Shown: positions 11,127 through 22,162 of the stretch, one piece after another
Layout of the letters: every line of letters starts with the position of its first letter
How positions within the stretch are numbered: position 1 is the stretch's first letter
From: Gnetum montanum
Taxonomy: Eukaryota; Streptophyta; Gnetopsida; Gnetales; Gnetaceae
NCBI GenBank assembly: GCA_015680685.1
Contig: MNCI01017906.1
Location: forward strand, 4,515 to 51,051
DNA length: 46,537 nt
Reading direction: 5' to 3'
Program-made: the position numbers and the translations under genes
The notes under the pieces: generated by a model
What the model saw: the letters and a program-made list of their open reading frames with translations, nothing else
Told to the model about the DNA's origin: nothing
Databases searched by the model: none

Positions 11127-12430
11127 GATAATTAATGAGTTTTATTAATCATTCCATACTATAGCCTTTCCTATGCTACTATATTAGTGCAAGGCCATAG
11201 GCCTACAAAAAGCATGGATCATAAGAAAGGTCATATCTTATGGAACATGCTTTAACTAGGCTTCTACATTAATCACAAGGATCTAAAGAGAAATTTAGAA
11301 ACTCCACAAAAAGGCAACCTTAGTATACCATGTACACTTTTCCTTTTTTATCTACTATTTGAGGAGGTTTGCAAAGTTCCTAGTAATTAAGCACAACAAG
11401 GTATGGGATGAGAGGGACATCACCGAGCTTCCTCAACCTTAGGAAAAACATTTTGTGAATGTAGTTTAAGTTTACTACTTTCATAAAAATGGAAGGTCTT
11501 AGGTTCAATTCTAAAATTTCACTTCTTATTTTATTTTTGATTTTGAAGTATATTGCTCTAAAGTGAATGTTGGAAATAGTGTGTATCTCTCTTTCTGGTG
11601 TTACTCTTATTTCTATGGTTATCTCCATTTTTCAAATTCCATCCTAATACTTATTGAAGCAAATGCAACATCCCTCTAATGTCTCAAAATTTACATGAAT
11701 TTTCTCATGACCCAACCTTTCCATCTTGGTTCTACAAAAAATAAACTTGAGATATAACTTCAAAATCTTATCATCATCTTCTTCTTTAATATTATCGATA
11801 TTTATTGTTAATTAACACAAGTAGTTTTTATGCTTTGTAGTTGTTATTGACTGTAAAAATTCTTGTGAAGGCCTGGACATGTGAAGAAGAAAGAGATTAG
11901 CTACAAAATTCTTGTGACGGTTTGGACATGTGATGAAGAAAGAGATTAGCTAGAAAATTTTTGTGAAGAGTCAAACTTGCGAAGAAAAAAGAGTAAGCGA
12001 TTATTTTATAGAACTTTAGTAGCAAAGTTTTTTTGAATGTAAACCCCCTCCCAATGTTTAAAAGATGGATTGTAGCCTATCACAATCTCTTGTTTGAGTC
12101 ATTTTCATATGTTTTCTAGTGCTAAGGAAGGACCTACGTTAGATTGTCAAATTTAGTGAATTATAGTCAACTCTACAATAGTCTCATTCCAAGATATGAA
12201 ATATTCTTTAAACAAATGTATACACTTCTTATGCATTGAAATATTAACATCAAGGACTTGATCAAATGTATTAAAATAAAATTATTTTAGAACTCCATAC
12301 TTTGTATAAAACAAAGAAAAATGATAGTTTTTCTTGGCAACTCAACAAGAACCATAAATGTTCTAGGCTTATATAAAAAATTACTTAGAATGTTTGAAAT
12401 AAAATTTCTTTGTTTAAAATTTTCTATTAG
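11127..12430. other. Right flank, A+T-rich, no gene seen
   Basis: Continuation of the DNA left of 1066. No convincing ORF or RNA gene is seen; it contains the 49-bp repeats noted separately. Confidence 0.4.
11856..12002 (+). repeat. 49-bp tandem repeat, about three copies
   Basis: Units start at 11856, 11905 and 11954 with AAAATTCTTGTGAAGG and contain ACATGTGAAGAAGAAAGAG. The third unit is the most diverged. No coding role is visible. Confidence 0.7.
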
Positions 12431-12719
12431 ATGAGTCTTGCATGAACTATGTGATCATGGTTGCAGAGCCAAATCTCGCCAGCCACTTGATTACTTCATT
12501 CTCAGCATGGTTACAACTAGAAGGTCCTTATTTGGCTACTCAAGATCAAGTTTTTCCTTATTTTTAGATAATAGTTATGACTATTGCTATTTTTTTTACT
12601 CATGTTTCCTTATCTTCTCATTTTCTTCTCTACTTTCCATTTTGTTCATGATAGCATAAATATGCTACTCCTCTATACATTTTTTGTAGCAATCAATAAA
12701 GGAATTTTCTATTCTCCCA
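12430..12719 (+). repeat. 5' LTR (3' part) of a copia element
   Basis: 12562-12719 matches 15768-15913 closely (GATAATAGTTATG ... CAATCAATAAAGGAATT...TTCTCCCA), including an AATAAA signal. The two form an LTR pair. The left boundary is unclear and no target duplication could be placed. Confidence 0.65.
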
Positions 12720-12726
12720 AATTTAT

Positions 12727-13611
12727 ATGGCATCGAAGCAAGGATTGATTGCTCATAGACCAGCCAATCAACATGATGATAGGGACTGTCGGTCGAGCAA
12801 TTGCAGTCTGGAGCAAGAAGCCCTTACACTACATTCTCAATAACTTAGACAGGCTACGAGACTAGTTAGTCACACACTTACTCAAGAAAACTAATTATTG
12901 TACATGGAAACGTGTAGTTACTAATGCTTTAGTCTCTAAGAGAAAAATTTCCTTTGTGAATGACATGCTTCTAAAAATAGCTGAAGGAGACCCAGATGAA
13001 GAAAGCTGCATCACCTGTAACTCTATGGTAATGTCTTGGATCCTCAATTCACTTAATGAAGAGCTACATGATAGCATTGTTTATCATGATATGATAAGAG
13101 AAATGTGGTTAAAATTAGAGAAGAGATTCTCCATAGGAAGTGGACCAAGAATTCAAGAAATCAAGCATGAGATTGTTAATACATGACAAGGTGAGATGAC
13201 AATTTCAATGTACTATGCAAAGATGAAGGCTTTATGAGAATAGTTAAATGGTTTGTCAAAACCTCATGATGCATCTTGCAAGGGGTGCACTTGTGGTGTA
13301 GCTACTAGAGAAAAAGAAGAGAAAAGGCTCCATCAATTTCTCATGGGATTAAATGAAGTCTTTAACATTGTGAGATCAAACATTCTTTGAAGGAGCCACC
13401 ACCTAGTATGTCAAATTCTTATTCCTTATTGACCTTAGAGGAAGTCACTGTTGGAAAACACAAAATTAGTGAACCAACAGCCTTCAAAGTCAACACAGAA
13501 AAAGGAAAAGAGTAAAGGAAGAGACCTAAATGTGACCATTGCGGCAAGATTGGAACGTGAAAGAGTCTTGTTTTGCGATTATTAGGTACCCATCAAATTG
13601 GTAAGGGATGC
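12727..13611 (+). pseudogene. Copia gag remnant
   Basis: An ATG at 12727 opens a short N-terminal piece. The best open stretch (12956-13183) matches the plant copia gag (UBN2-type) region with the M-S-W-I-L-N-S-L and REMW segments. It continues with stops through an R-L-H-Q-F-L-M-G-L-N motif at about 13329 to a broken CCHC knuckle (K-C-D-H-C-G-K-I-G, about 13528). A 'CKGCTCG' cysteine cluster (13276-13298) is also typical of this gag subgroup. Several frameshifts and stops are present; the knuckle's second half is in another frame. Confidence 0.75.
12728..12739 (+). other. Copia primer binding site, tRNA-iMet-like
   Basis: TGGCATCGAAGC sits 8 bp after the LTR end and matches TGGTATCAGAGC at 9 of 12 positions, the usual copia primer site. 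Confidence 0.6.
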
Positions 13612-14045
13612 GAAAAAATAATTGAGAGGAAACACTGCCACTCGCACCTTGAAGTTCTAGTCCAAAATTCTGCTAAACTATGGGGTAAATGCATTATGAC
13701 TACAACATATTTGATCAACATAATGCCAAGTGGACATCTAGATGAAAAACCCCCCCTATGAGTTTCTTTTTGGATAAAAACCAACATATGAACACTTATG
13801 TGTGTTCAAGTGCTTATGTTATGTGTACATCATGCCAAAGCCACATGATAAGTTCAAAGTTAGATCTTGAAGGTGTGCCTTTCTTGGTTACACAATGGGA
13901 AAGAAGGGGTATAAGATGCTAGAGCTTGATACTAAGAAGATACTTGAATCATGAGATGTGATCTTCTACGAAGAATCTTTTTCCTTTCAAGACAACATTC
14001 AGAGAGAGGTGAACCATTTCCAAATGCCTCACAACATCACAATTC
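13612..14045 (+). pseudogene. Copia integrase C-terminal remnant
   Basis: Starting at about 13618, I-E-R-K-H...K-L-W-G-K...T-Y-L-I-N-I-M-P matches the end of the copia integrase core. It is joined almost directly to the gag knuckle, so protease and the catalytic D-D-E region are missing. A run of seven C (13750-13756) puts the following Y-E-F-L-F-G, P-T-Y-E-H-L and C-A-F-L-G-Y-T motifs into the next frame. Confidence 0.75.
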
Positions 14046-14080
14046 ATTAAAATAATGAAGAGACAGAAGATGATGAGGAT

Positions 14081-15680
14081 TTGGAAGAAAATGAGAAAAA
14101 TATGCTCATAAGAGATGCCATGCATGAAGAAATTACTAACAAGATAGGGAGGCCAGTTCAAGACTACCAAATGCCAAAATATCTTGATGATTACTTGCTT
14201 AGCATCAACACTGAAGCCAACTGCCCCTCACATCAAGCCAATCTAATCAAATTTGAGTTGTCCAAGAAAGAGTATGAAGGTACATCCAAAATTGAATCTT
14301 TATCTAGAACTACTGATGCTTTGATGACTATTTCCAAATAGGCATGTATTGTTGATAATTCAAACAATATACAAAATTTATTGCTTGAGCCTAGGAATTT
14401 TGAGAAAGCATCACAACACTCTAAGTGGAGAGATGCCATGGAGAAAGAATTGAAAGAACTTATTGATAACCAAACATGCAGTGTTGTTGTGTTGCGAAGA
14501 GGAAAATGGGCTATTGGTTTAAAATGGATGTTCAAAATCAAACATAAACCAAATGGTACAATTGACAAATACAAGGCTAGACTGGTTGCCAAAGGCTATA
14601 GTTAGATTAAAGGAGAAGACTACAATGAGACTTTTGCTCCTATGGAAAAATTTTCTTTTGTTAAATGTTTCATTGCAATTTTTGTCGCTAACAGATGGGA
14701 TCTACACCAACTTGATGTCAACAATGCATTCTTAAACTAGAACCTTAATGAAGAAGTGTAGATGAAGTTGCCTCAAGGGTTTCACACTATAAACAATAAG
14801 CTTGTTTGTTGACTACACAAGTCTCTCTATAGTCTCAAATGAGCTTCTTGATAGTGGTTTGGTAAGCTCCCTAACACCTTGCTTTCTTATGGTTTTCATG
14901 AAAACAATTCGGAAAATTCTCTCTTCACCATGAATAAGGGAGATGACAAGCTCCTAGTGTTAGTCTACATTGATGATATTGTTGTTAGATGAAATAATAA
15001 TGAAAAGTGTCTCCAATTCAAATGGTATCTCCAAAACCAATTCCAAATCAAGGATTTAGGCACATTAATGTATTTTCTTGGTTTGGAGGTCAAGAGAGCC
15101 AAATATGGTGTTTACTTTAATCAAAGGAAGTATGCTCAAGATATTGTTGGAGAAGTGGATTTTAAGCACATGAGAAAGGTCAATACATCAATACCACAAC
15201 AACATGGTCTTTCGGCAAATGAAGGAGCACCTCTTCTTAATGGCCTAGAATATAGAAAACTCATTGGCAGCCTTCTTTACTTGACTTTGACTTGCCTAGA
15301 CTTATCCTACATAGTACACCTTCTTATCCAATTCCTTCAACATCCCAGGGAGCCACACATGAATATGGCTAAACATGTCATTAGGTGCATAAGTGGAACA
15401 ACATCTAATGGACTCTTCTATCCAAGAAACAATGATCTTGTCTTGAAGACTTATTATGATGTAGATTGGGGCAGTCCACAACGAGATTCATTTGTTTTCT
15501 TGGTAATGCCCCATGACATGACATTCAAAGCATCAACATATTGTGCTATGGCCAAGGTAACAAGGTAGATATACTCAAAGACATGTTCATTGAGGTCCCA
15601 AGGTTGATTCCTTTATATTGTGATAATTAATTTAAAATCCACATCACCATTCAATTTCACACCAAAGGCCAACGACACTT
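14081..15680 (+). pseudogene. Copia reverse transcriptase-RNase H remnant
   Basis: Mostly one frame (frame 2) with stops. An acidic linker (14081-14338) is followed by RT from about 14381, with W-R-D-A-M-x-x-E-L, G-x-K-W-M-F-K-I-K, Y-K-A-R-L-V-A-K-G-Y and L-D-V-N-N-A-F-L. The catalytic Y-I-D-D-I lies at 14967-14981, followed by M-Y-F-L-G-L-E-V at 15068. RNase H includes the D-x-D-W-G segment near 15461 and a decayed Y-C-D-N...H-T-K-G-Q-R-H (about 15617-15680). RT and RNase H order with integrase upstream identifies Ty1/copia. The gene is dead through numerous stops. Confidence 0.85.
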
Positions 15681-15739
15681 TGAGAGAGGTGAGGCCATGG
15701 TGTTCAGTGTTAGCAAGCTTTGATGTGTTTCTTTGCCAC

Positions 15740-15913
15740 ATCAACTTTGCTTGGTTGCTTGGACTATGTGATAATAGTTATGGTGGCTGTTATTATTTTT
15801 TACTCAAGTTCCATTTTCTTCTCTATTTTCCATTTTGTTCACAATACCATAAATATGCTGCTACTCTTGTACGCTTTTTTAAGCAATCAATAAAGGAATT
15901 CTCTATTCTCCCA
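15740..15913 (+). repeat. 3' LTR (part) of the copia element
   Basis: Partner of the 5' LTR segment ending at 12719. Similarity is clear from about 15768 and ends ...TTCTCCCA at 15913. The AATAAA signal lies at about 15890. Confidence 0.65.
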
Positions 15914-16561
15914 ATTTTATAATGAGAAAAAGATTTTGTTATATATAATGCTTTAACAATAACTCACATCTGGCCGCCGTATCTTTAAAAAAGCCAAAGA
16001 ACTTTAAAAGTGTAACTGGTAATATAGTTTTAAAAAATAATTTAAAAATGTATATTTTACTCATATATAAAAAATAATTAGACAATGCTTTCTGCAATTT
16101 TAATTAACAACGCTAAAGAATTACAAATCGGAGAATTGTTTTGCATCGAGCAATCAGAATACACTTCTTTGACACTAAATAGCGAATACTGCATAGTGAT
16201 CCCAAACTTTTCCTCTCAAATTTTCGTACAGATCTCCAGCGTATTTCTACATAACCGAGCTTTAATCAAAGCACAACGTAGACTGACGTTTCAAATCAAT
16301 GGACGCCAGAAACAGAAGTTTGGCATGAAAGCACACTGAAAAAACCAAATTTCAAGTTTAGGAATGCCAAAATCCCAAATCCAACAGGAGAGCACGCTGA
16401 AAATACGAAGCTTCAGACAAAGGACCACCATAGGCCAAAAGCCAAACTTCGGTCAAAAAACGCCTGAAAACTGACACATATCAGATCATAGCTTGAATAC
16501 TGAAATCATTGAACAACGAACGCCGTACAGAAATCAACAGACATGTTGAAGCCTGAATGAC
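15914..16561. other. Spacer downstream of the host gene
   Basis: A+T-rich sequence to about 16080, then more balanced sequence. An open + strand stretch (16085-16336) is probably chance. The part next to 16562 is presumably the 3' UTR and terminator of the - strand gene; no clear poly(A) signal was singled out. Confidence 0.4.
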
Positions 16562-16930
16562 TCAGAGCTGATCAGGAAAGAGGAAGGAGGTGATAGCATA
16601 AGCGCGTTTAGCGTGCACATCGCCGCAAACTGGAAGGCCGTAGTCGGCAAGCAAGCGATCGAGCTGCCACTCGGGCATATTTTCGTAATCGACCTTGCTG
16701 TAACGCGGATAATGGAGCGGCATCTGGTGCTGATGATGATGATGAAACCCTAACCTCAATTCCTGCGCGTCCCTCTCCGCAGGTCTAGCTGCAGTTTCTT
16801 TTACCACGGCAGCATCGGCGTCGTGCTTCTTCCTGAAGAAATCCTCCACAGAGCGGACTCGCTTGATGAGGCCTCGGATGCCGCCGAAAGTACCCTCGCG
16901 GGACTCGTTCTGCAAGTCTGTGATCGCCAT
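16562..16930 (-). CDS. Small plant protein of unknown function (DUF7722-like C-terminus)
   Basis: An intact 122-residue ORF begins at an ATG with G at +4 and ends TGA. The frame is open 24 bp further upstream but without another ATG, so 16930 is the natural start. The N-terminal part is basic (G-G-I-R-G-L-I-K-R-V, R-K-K-H); the middle has a histidine run, F-H-H-H-H-Q-H-Q; and the C-terminal 45 residues (Y-x-K-V-D-Y-E-N-M-P-E-W-Q-L-D-x-L-L-x-x-Y-G-L-P) match a short conserved plant domain that I believe is catalogued as DUF7722. No signal peptide or membrane segment is seen. Unlike all the surrounding DNA, the region is G+C-balanced and rich in intact CpG, as expected of an unmethylated, expressed host gene. 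A pyrimidine tract and TTTGCAG directly before the ORF could be a 3' splice site of a 5' UTR intron or earlier exon, but the nearby TATA box argues for a single-exon gene. Function unknown. Confidence 0.75.
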   Translation of the reverse strand: MAITDLQNESREGTFGGIRGLIKRVRSVEDFFRKKHDADAAVVKETAARPAERDAQELRLGFHHHHQHQMPLHYPRYSKVDYENMPEWQLDRLLADYGLPVCGDVHAKRAYAITSFLFPDQL

Positions 16931-17042
16931 TGATGCAGCTTCAACTGCAAACAAAAATGAAATTAAACAAAAACCAGAGACTCAAGCTGCCGCCAAAAGG
17001 GGATGCAGTCAGCTCAGCCTTGGAGAAAGGGGAGAAGAGGGA

Positions 17043-17050
17043 TTTATATA
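17043..17050 (-). promoter_or_regulatory. TATA box of the small host gene
   Basis: On the - strand CCTATATAAATCCCTC lies about 115 bp before the ATG, which would place the start of transcription near 17015 with an 85-nt, pyrimidine-rich leader. Confidence 0.6.
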
Positions 17051-17450
17051 GGCCATGGGACGGAACTTGCTTGACCAGAAAGCATATGTTTTGCCAATGA
17101 CGGACGGTCGGCCATGTTCCTCGAAACAAAAATCTGGAATCTGCAAATTCCAACAACCGCTAATTCTGGTTTTTCTGTTCAGCGCGTTGATGTTGACGTG
17201 TGTTATTATAGCTAGTTGGCTGAACAGATTCCATGTGTCGTAGGTTGAGTAAAGTTCTTTTGTTGTTTCTCACAAGGACATGTTCTACGGCTCTCCGTGA
17301 TATTTGGTTTTTGACTACAATGGGTGGCCACGCGTTAGATGCATGTCCGTTCCTCGAAAATTTTGGTTAGTGCACGAGTTGGCCGCGTATGACGTATGAA
17401 GTGCGTAATTTGAATTTTAAATATAACATGGGTTGGTTAAAAGAGGAGAG
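17051..17450 (-). promoter_or_regulatory. Probable upstream promoter region of the host gene
   Basis: Sequence upstream of the TATA box keeps CpG sites and holds ACGT-core motifs: TGACGTGT near 17194, TGACGTA near 17390 and a CACGCG near 17330. These are typical of plant bZIP/bHLH sites but short enough to occur by chance. Confidence 0.35.
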
Positions 17451-17884
17451 TCATTAACAAAGCATTTCATGAAGTGTTAGAAATAGAAAAGAAAGTCTCG
17501 AGTCTTTGGTAAGTCGTAAGAGGCTCGTTACCAACGCAATTTAATGGTTCATATTTATACTAGTTTTCCATTCTTAGTAATTAGTATCATTAGAATAGAT
17601 ATATAGGCAATTTGGTGGGAACTATCTTTGAGTTGGTAGAATTACATTGAAATTTCTTTCAATAAATCTGAGAATAAATGTGTAGACAACTAGGATTACA
17701 AATTTTTAATGTGATTTTATCATCCTTTCTTACAAGCAAGTGAGAGTTAGCTCTCATAATTGAAGTGGATATAAGGAAGTAAAGATTGGAGTGAATATAA
17801 TGAAGTGAGGATTAGCTTGGTTGAAAGTGTTGAAAATCAAACTTATCATTGCAACCCATACACTTATCAAAATTTAGAAGTAGC
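17451..17884. other. Flank left of retrotransposon copy 1
   Basis: A+T-rich DNA with no ORF; it ends in the target site tagtg and continues at 26648. Confidence 0.4.
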
Positions 17885-17889
17885 TAGTG

Positions 17890-18723
17890 TGATGAGTGGC
17901 GAGGTACCCCTACACTCAACCATATGAATACGAGTGTTCATGGACAATCTGGTCGAACTCCGCATATAGGCTAGTTGTGATATCTCGATAGTTACACGTT
18001 GATCGCAATTTGCTGCCTTCCCACCTGGACTAGTATTTGCTTTGTCATGTATGGTTTAGTCCAGAGTGAGGTGTATGATGTGGTCTTAGACTAGTGCTAC
18101 TCCTAGAGGCAATGGAAAATAACTTTGTTTAAGCTAAGAGGAAATGGGAGGAGAGAATCTAAGCTAGCCTAAGCGCGATACACATCTGTCCTTAATCATC
18201 CGTACACATCTTGGACCTTGTGTACTACTACTGGGATTACCAAGCGCATGTCCTAGGTAAGCTACTGGATACCAAGTAGTCACACTTAAATGCTTGTGAT
18301 TAAGTCATACTCATTTCACATTTAATAACAGAGATAGGAAAGGAAGGTAACGAAATATTAAGTAAGAAAGCAATAAATAATAGTTAAAACTAAGTAAATA
18401 CTGCAATGATGAAGTAATCTCGATCTTTATTACTGGTCATGTGCATGTCCAAGTACATCACACTCGAATAAAGGTTTCGTACAATTACAATCATCACACT
18501 GTGGGCATGCACTAGGGAAAGGGTTGAGAGGAATTAAAAACTGACAAAAAGATCCTACTCTAATACTAACTTTTTCTATGACTCTCCCATGCACCCAATT
18601 GTGTATTTATAGGCTCACACAGGAACCACGATATCGTGTATCTGATATCACTAGTGAGGCTGCGATATCGCATACCCAATATCAAGGGTTTGATATCAAA
18701 GCCTAACAAATCATGTTTCTTCA
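17890..18723 (-). repeat. 3' LTR of copy 1
   Basis: TG...CA ends. In the - direction U3 begins TGAAGAAACATG and carries four GATATC sites plus near-variants at 18625-18700, followed by the TATA box CCTATAAATACAC (18604-18613). By eye it differs from its partner at about one base in ten, mostly transitions, so the insertion is old. Confidence 0.9.
18604..18700 (-). promoter_or_regulatory. U3 promoter: GATATC palindrome cluster plus TATA box
   Basis: GATATC occurs at 18630, 18644, 18664 and 18692 with AATATC between, arranged as CGATATCGYRTAC-like units, and CCTATAAATA follows on the - strand. Equivalent clusters occur at 26549-26617, 32957-33025, 41021-41076 and 42201-42250 in the other LTRs. 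Confidence 0.6.
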
Positions 18724-18912
18724 TGCCCCCACGACTGAATAAAAACTCATCCTTGAGTCGAACAAAATGAGAATAAGCCCCATTAATTACATAGTGGATA
18801 GGTATGGGATTATTGACTGACTAGGAATTTATTCATGCTACAGTGGAGGATTACATACAACAAAATTGGGACACGGACACAAAATTACAAAAGTACAAAA
18901 GTTTGTTGGAAC

Positions 18913-21668
18913 TCATGTGGTTCTAGGTGGCAGTGGTTCTTCCATGGATCACTTCCCCTTATCTTGTGCTTCAATTTTTGGAACTTGATGGCTTTGAAGG
19001 AGTGCTTGGAGCTTTTCCTCTTCAGTTTAGGGGTTTTGTGCTATCCATGTTGATGCTCCAATGTTTGATGAAGTCAACACCTCTCATGGACATGACAAGT
19101 GCAAGAACATTTGATTTGCTTTGACATACCAGGCCGAAAATAGCCATCATTCCTCCTCGTAGGCTCTAGCTTTATCCTTGTATTCTCGGTAATTTGTAAG
19201 TTGTCGAGCCAAGTCTGTTGTGACATCTTTTTATCCCTGGTAGCTAGTTTTGACCACCTCTAACTCAAAATTTGCCACTTATAACTTCTACAGTGTCTTC
19301 TTGTGCACCACAAATTTTGTTTCATATTTTGTGTAGGTGGTAGCTACCTACTTCTCCAGCTCTATTCTTGAGCATCCTGCTATTAACATGGCTAAATTGG
19401 CATACCATAGGTTTGCCAATTCCATGTACTCTGTAAGATCTTGTATCTGCAGGTCTTGACTTTTGAGATCTGCTTGGTGGACAAATGCATGGGTGTCCAG
19501 TATGACTCGCCAATTAGTGTGTTGAGCACTGAAGGTGTTAATGTGGGCCTTGGCCATATGAATCTCCTTTTCAATGACTTGCTTATACATCCCCACTTAA
19601 TCTCTAAAGTGCTCCTTTAGTTTCTCATGTTGCTTGGCCTCGTTTTGCCATGCGCTTATTTCAATTGTCGTCTTTTGACAAATTGTGTGTACCTCCTCCA
19701 TTGAGAGGGTTTGATTCTCTTTGGCCAAGTGATTCCTATCTTGGTTGACCCTGAATAACTATTCTCATAACTACTAAAAATTCTCTTCGAGAACATTCTT
19801 TTATTTCTCTAGAGTGTTCAACCAAATATTATCTGTGGTAAGCTATTTATTCTCTTCTTGCAAGGCCTTGAGTGCTTTGCCATGCACATATGTTTGTGCT
19901 TATGCCTTAGAAGCATCCCAATCAGCCTTCTATTTCTCCTCTTCCATCCTTTTATTATTTTCCAATAATTTATTGAGTTGCTCCATCTTGAAAGATTTTA
20001 GTTGGTTTGCGGGGATGAATTAAGATGGATCCCATTGTGCAGCTTGCAGGGTGATGATCCTTTCCTGGAGTCTTTCCAACTTTGCCTCTGCATGCTCAGC
20101 CTTGATCTCTGCCATGACCAGCTTCCCTAGGGTGGAGATGAGGTCTAATTGAGTTGCTATGACATCTTCCAGGATGTTAAATAAGGAAATCATCACTTGT
20201 CCTATCTGTAGCAACTAATCGAGAACATCCTCATGCTCTGCAAAAGTCATCGAGGGACTAGCCAAATTTTGAGCATCACGCGCTCTTGTGAAATCCATCG
20301 ATGGCACAACAAGGACATTGAAGGACTCTTTTATGTGGTCCGTGACCACTTCTATGTCTCCTGCTACATCTTGGTGTTGCATGACCATGACTATAGCACC
20401 TTCACCTATTTCTAGTTGCACTTGAAAGGATGCAGTGTTTCCTGAGATCTGTTGTGATTAATGTGTCTCCCCTTATCCTATTTGGATGGACACTTTGCCC
20501 CATGTTCGATCTATGGAAACCATGGGTTTTATGACATTGTCGATGACTCGGAAGAGATTAGCATCATCATGACTTCCTCAGCTAACTGTCTCAACGATGG
20601 CCTTGAGATTGCTCATCAATGATCGATAATCCTACGGTGGTGGTGGTGGTTGGTCTCTCTAGCCTATGTTGGGCCTCGCTTCTTATTGTTGACTAGGCCT
20701 TGTGCTTGGGAGTTGGCTATGCCATGTATTTTGAGTTTCTATGGGCCCCACCATTTGTTATTTTTCTGGCTCGAGTGTCTCACCAGCACTTTTCCTTGGG
20801 GCTAGTGGCTTCAGCAATTCAGCAAATGAAGCATTTTGGGCTCTTCTAGGGACATCATTGGTGTACCCAAACCACCTCAAAACCACCTCAAACTACCTCA
20901 AAACCACCTCAAACCAACTCAAAATCTATGTGAGATACAAATGGGGTAGGTTAACATTTACCTTGCCCATTAATATCGCACTTCCTCTGGCTACATACGT
21001 TGAGATTTTGTTAATCCTTTTGTGGGGAAGATATGATAAGTACTGATCTTGAAATAGATCTTTTCCTCTAGGGTCAACTCTCCATACACCTTTTCTTCCT
21101 TTCCATATGCCCTTTTCAACTAGATTTTTCCTGCATTAGCATCGAAGTGAGTGGGCAGGTGAGCAACATTTGGCCCTGTATTTGGAAGATTCAACACTTT
21201 TGAAATGGCTTTGGCAAAGAAATCTACAGAAAAACCACCAATATCAACTGTGGTATCCTCTTCTTTAGTATGCCAAAATTGGTACATCTCTCCTAGGTAC
21301 CAAGCATCATTTTCAGAAAGGATAGGCCATAATGGGCATCCTTTGAGTTGGTCCCTAACTGCTTCAAGAGCGAACTTTGTGAAAGGTCCAAGGTTGAGTT
21401 CCACAATCACAGCCATTAATGTGGACCTTTCATGGATCACTTGAATACATTCTAGGGACAACGTGAGACATTTTCCTTGTTCAGGTGCTTTAGCAGCTCC
21501 TCTTTCAGCCTATCTCAATTGAATAGTAACAGGAGGTTCTTGATGGATGCTGAATGATTGTGCCTCCTATTCTACAAATTCCTTAGGAGACACTTGGCCT
21601 TTGCCTCTCCTTGGTCGTTTGGATGCACCTTGAGAGGGTTCTCCTTGTTATCCATGTTTAGGGGCCAT
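18913..21668 (-). pseudogene. ORF2 of copy 1: retroelement protein with long coiled coil
   Basis: About 918 codons from ATG (MAPKHG...) at 21668 to a TGA at 18913 that is conserved in copy 2. The N-terminal region (about residues 60-240) has Q-F-W-H, a V-D-F-x-x-K-A-I-S-K-V-L-N-L-P motif, Y-G-E-L-T-L-E and T-Y-H-I-F-P-T-K-G-L. It resembles the plant retroelement 'putative plant transposon protein' (Transposase_32-type) domains found in Athila-like ORFs. The second half (about 416-856) is rich in E, K, Q and L with heptad spacing and no prolines, so long coiled coils are likely. No RT, nuclease or membrane segment is seen. About a dozen stops and one frameshift, in the ACCTCAAA repeat at 20870-20930, make it a pseudogene. 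Its own TATA and GATATC cluster lie 0.5 kb upstream. The biochemical role is unknown. Confidence 0.7.
20873..20925 (-). repeat. ACCTCAAA(C) short tandem repeat within ORF2
   Basis: About five units of 10-11 bp replace sequence that in copies 2 and 3 encodes a conserved basic segment. The local expansion breaks the ORF2 frame. Confidence 0.75.
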
Positions 21669-22162
21669 CTATAATCACACAGGGTCATCCATTAGTAAGG
21701 TTGCTTACAAAGTTTGATTTATACCTTACTTCTTACCTTTAATGAATTCGTTTCTTGTTTCATGTGATCTAGAGTTAGGAAATTTTATGAAAATGTCCAC
21801 TAAAAGTTTGATATTGAGCCCAATTTGATTAGGTGGTTCCAAAAATTAATTCCCCTAGTATGAGTGAAGAGATAAAGTTGATTTGGCAATGTGTTTAATA
21901 GTTTTTATGGTCCTTAACCCTTTATGATATCCTTTGGGTGACGATGAATTTTAAAAATTATGCACAACTTGGAGTGTACCCTTCCCTCATGACTAAGTTA
22001 AAAAATTTGAGTTTAGATGGGTTCAATTGGAATGGGAATCAGAGCATTAATGAGCAAGTTATGGATGTTGGAACAAGATGCACACAAGTTAGCAAGTTCA
22101 TGGAGAAAAATTTGAACAGCTTCCCTTGCATGAATAGTGAAAAATGATGTTGATGTGCATCA

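Noticed and set aside
16085-16339. 84-codon + strand open stretch near the host gene
   Set aside because: No recognisable motif, A+T-rich start, no promoter, and it lies in the likely 3' flank of the - strand gene; length is within chance for this composition.
16930-16960. 3' splice site before the host gene implying an upstream exon
   Set aside because: The pyrimidine tract and TTTGCAG are good, but the TATA box at 17043-17050 leaves too little room for an intron; kept only as a caveat in the gene entry.
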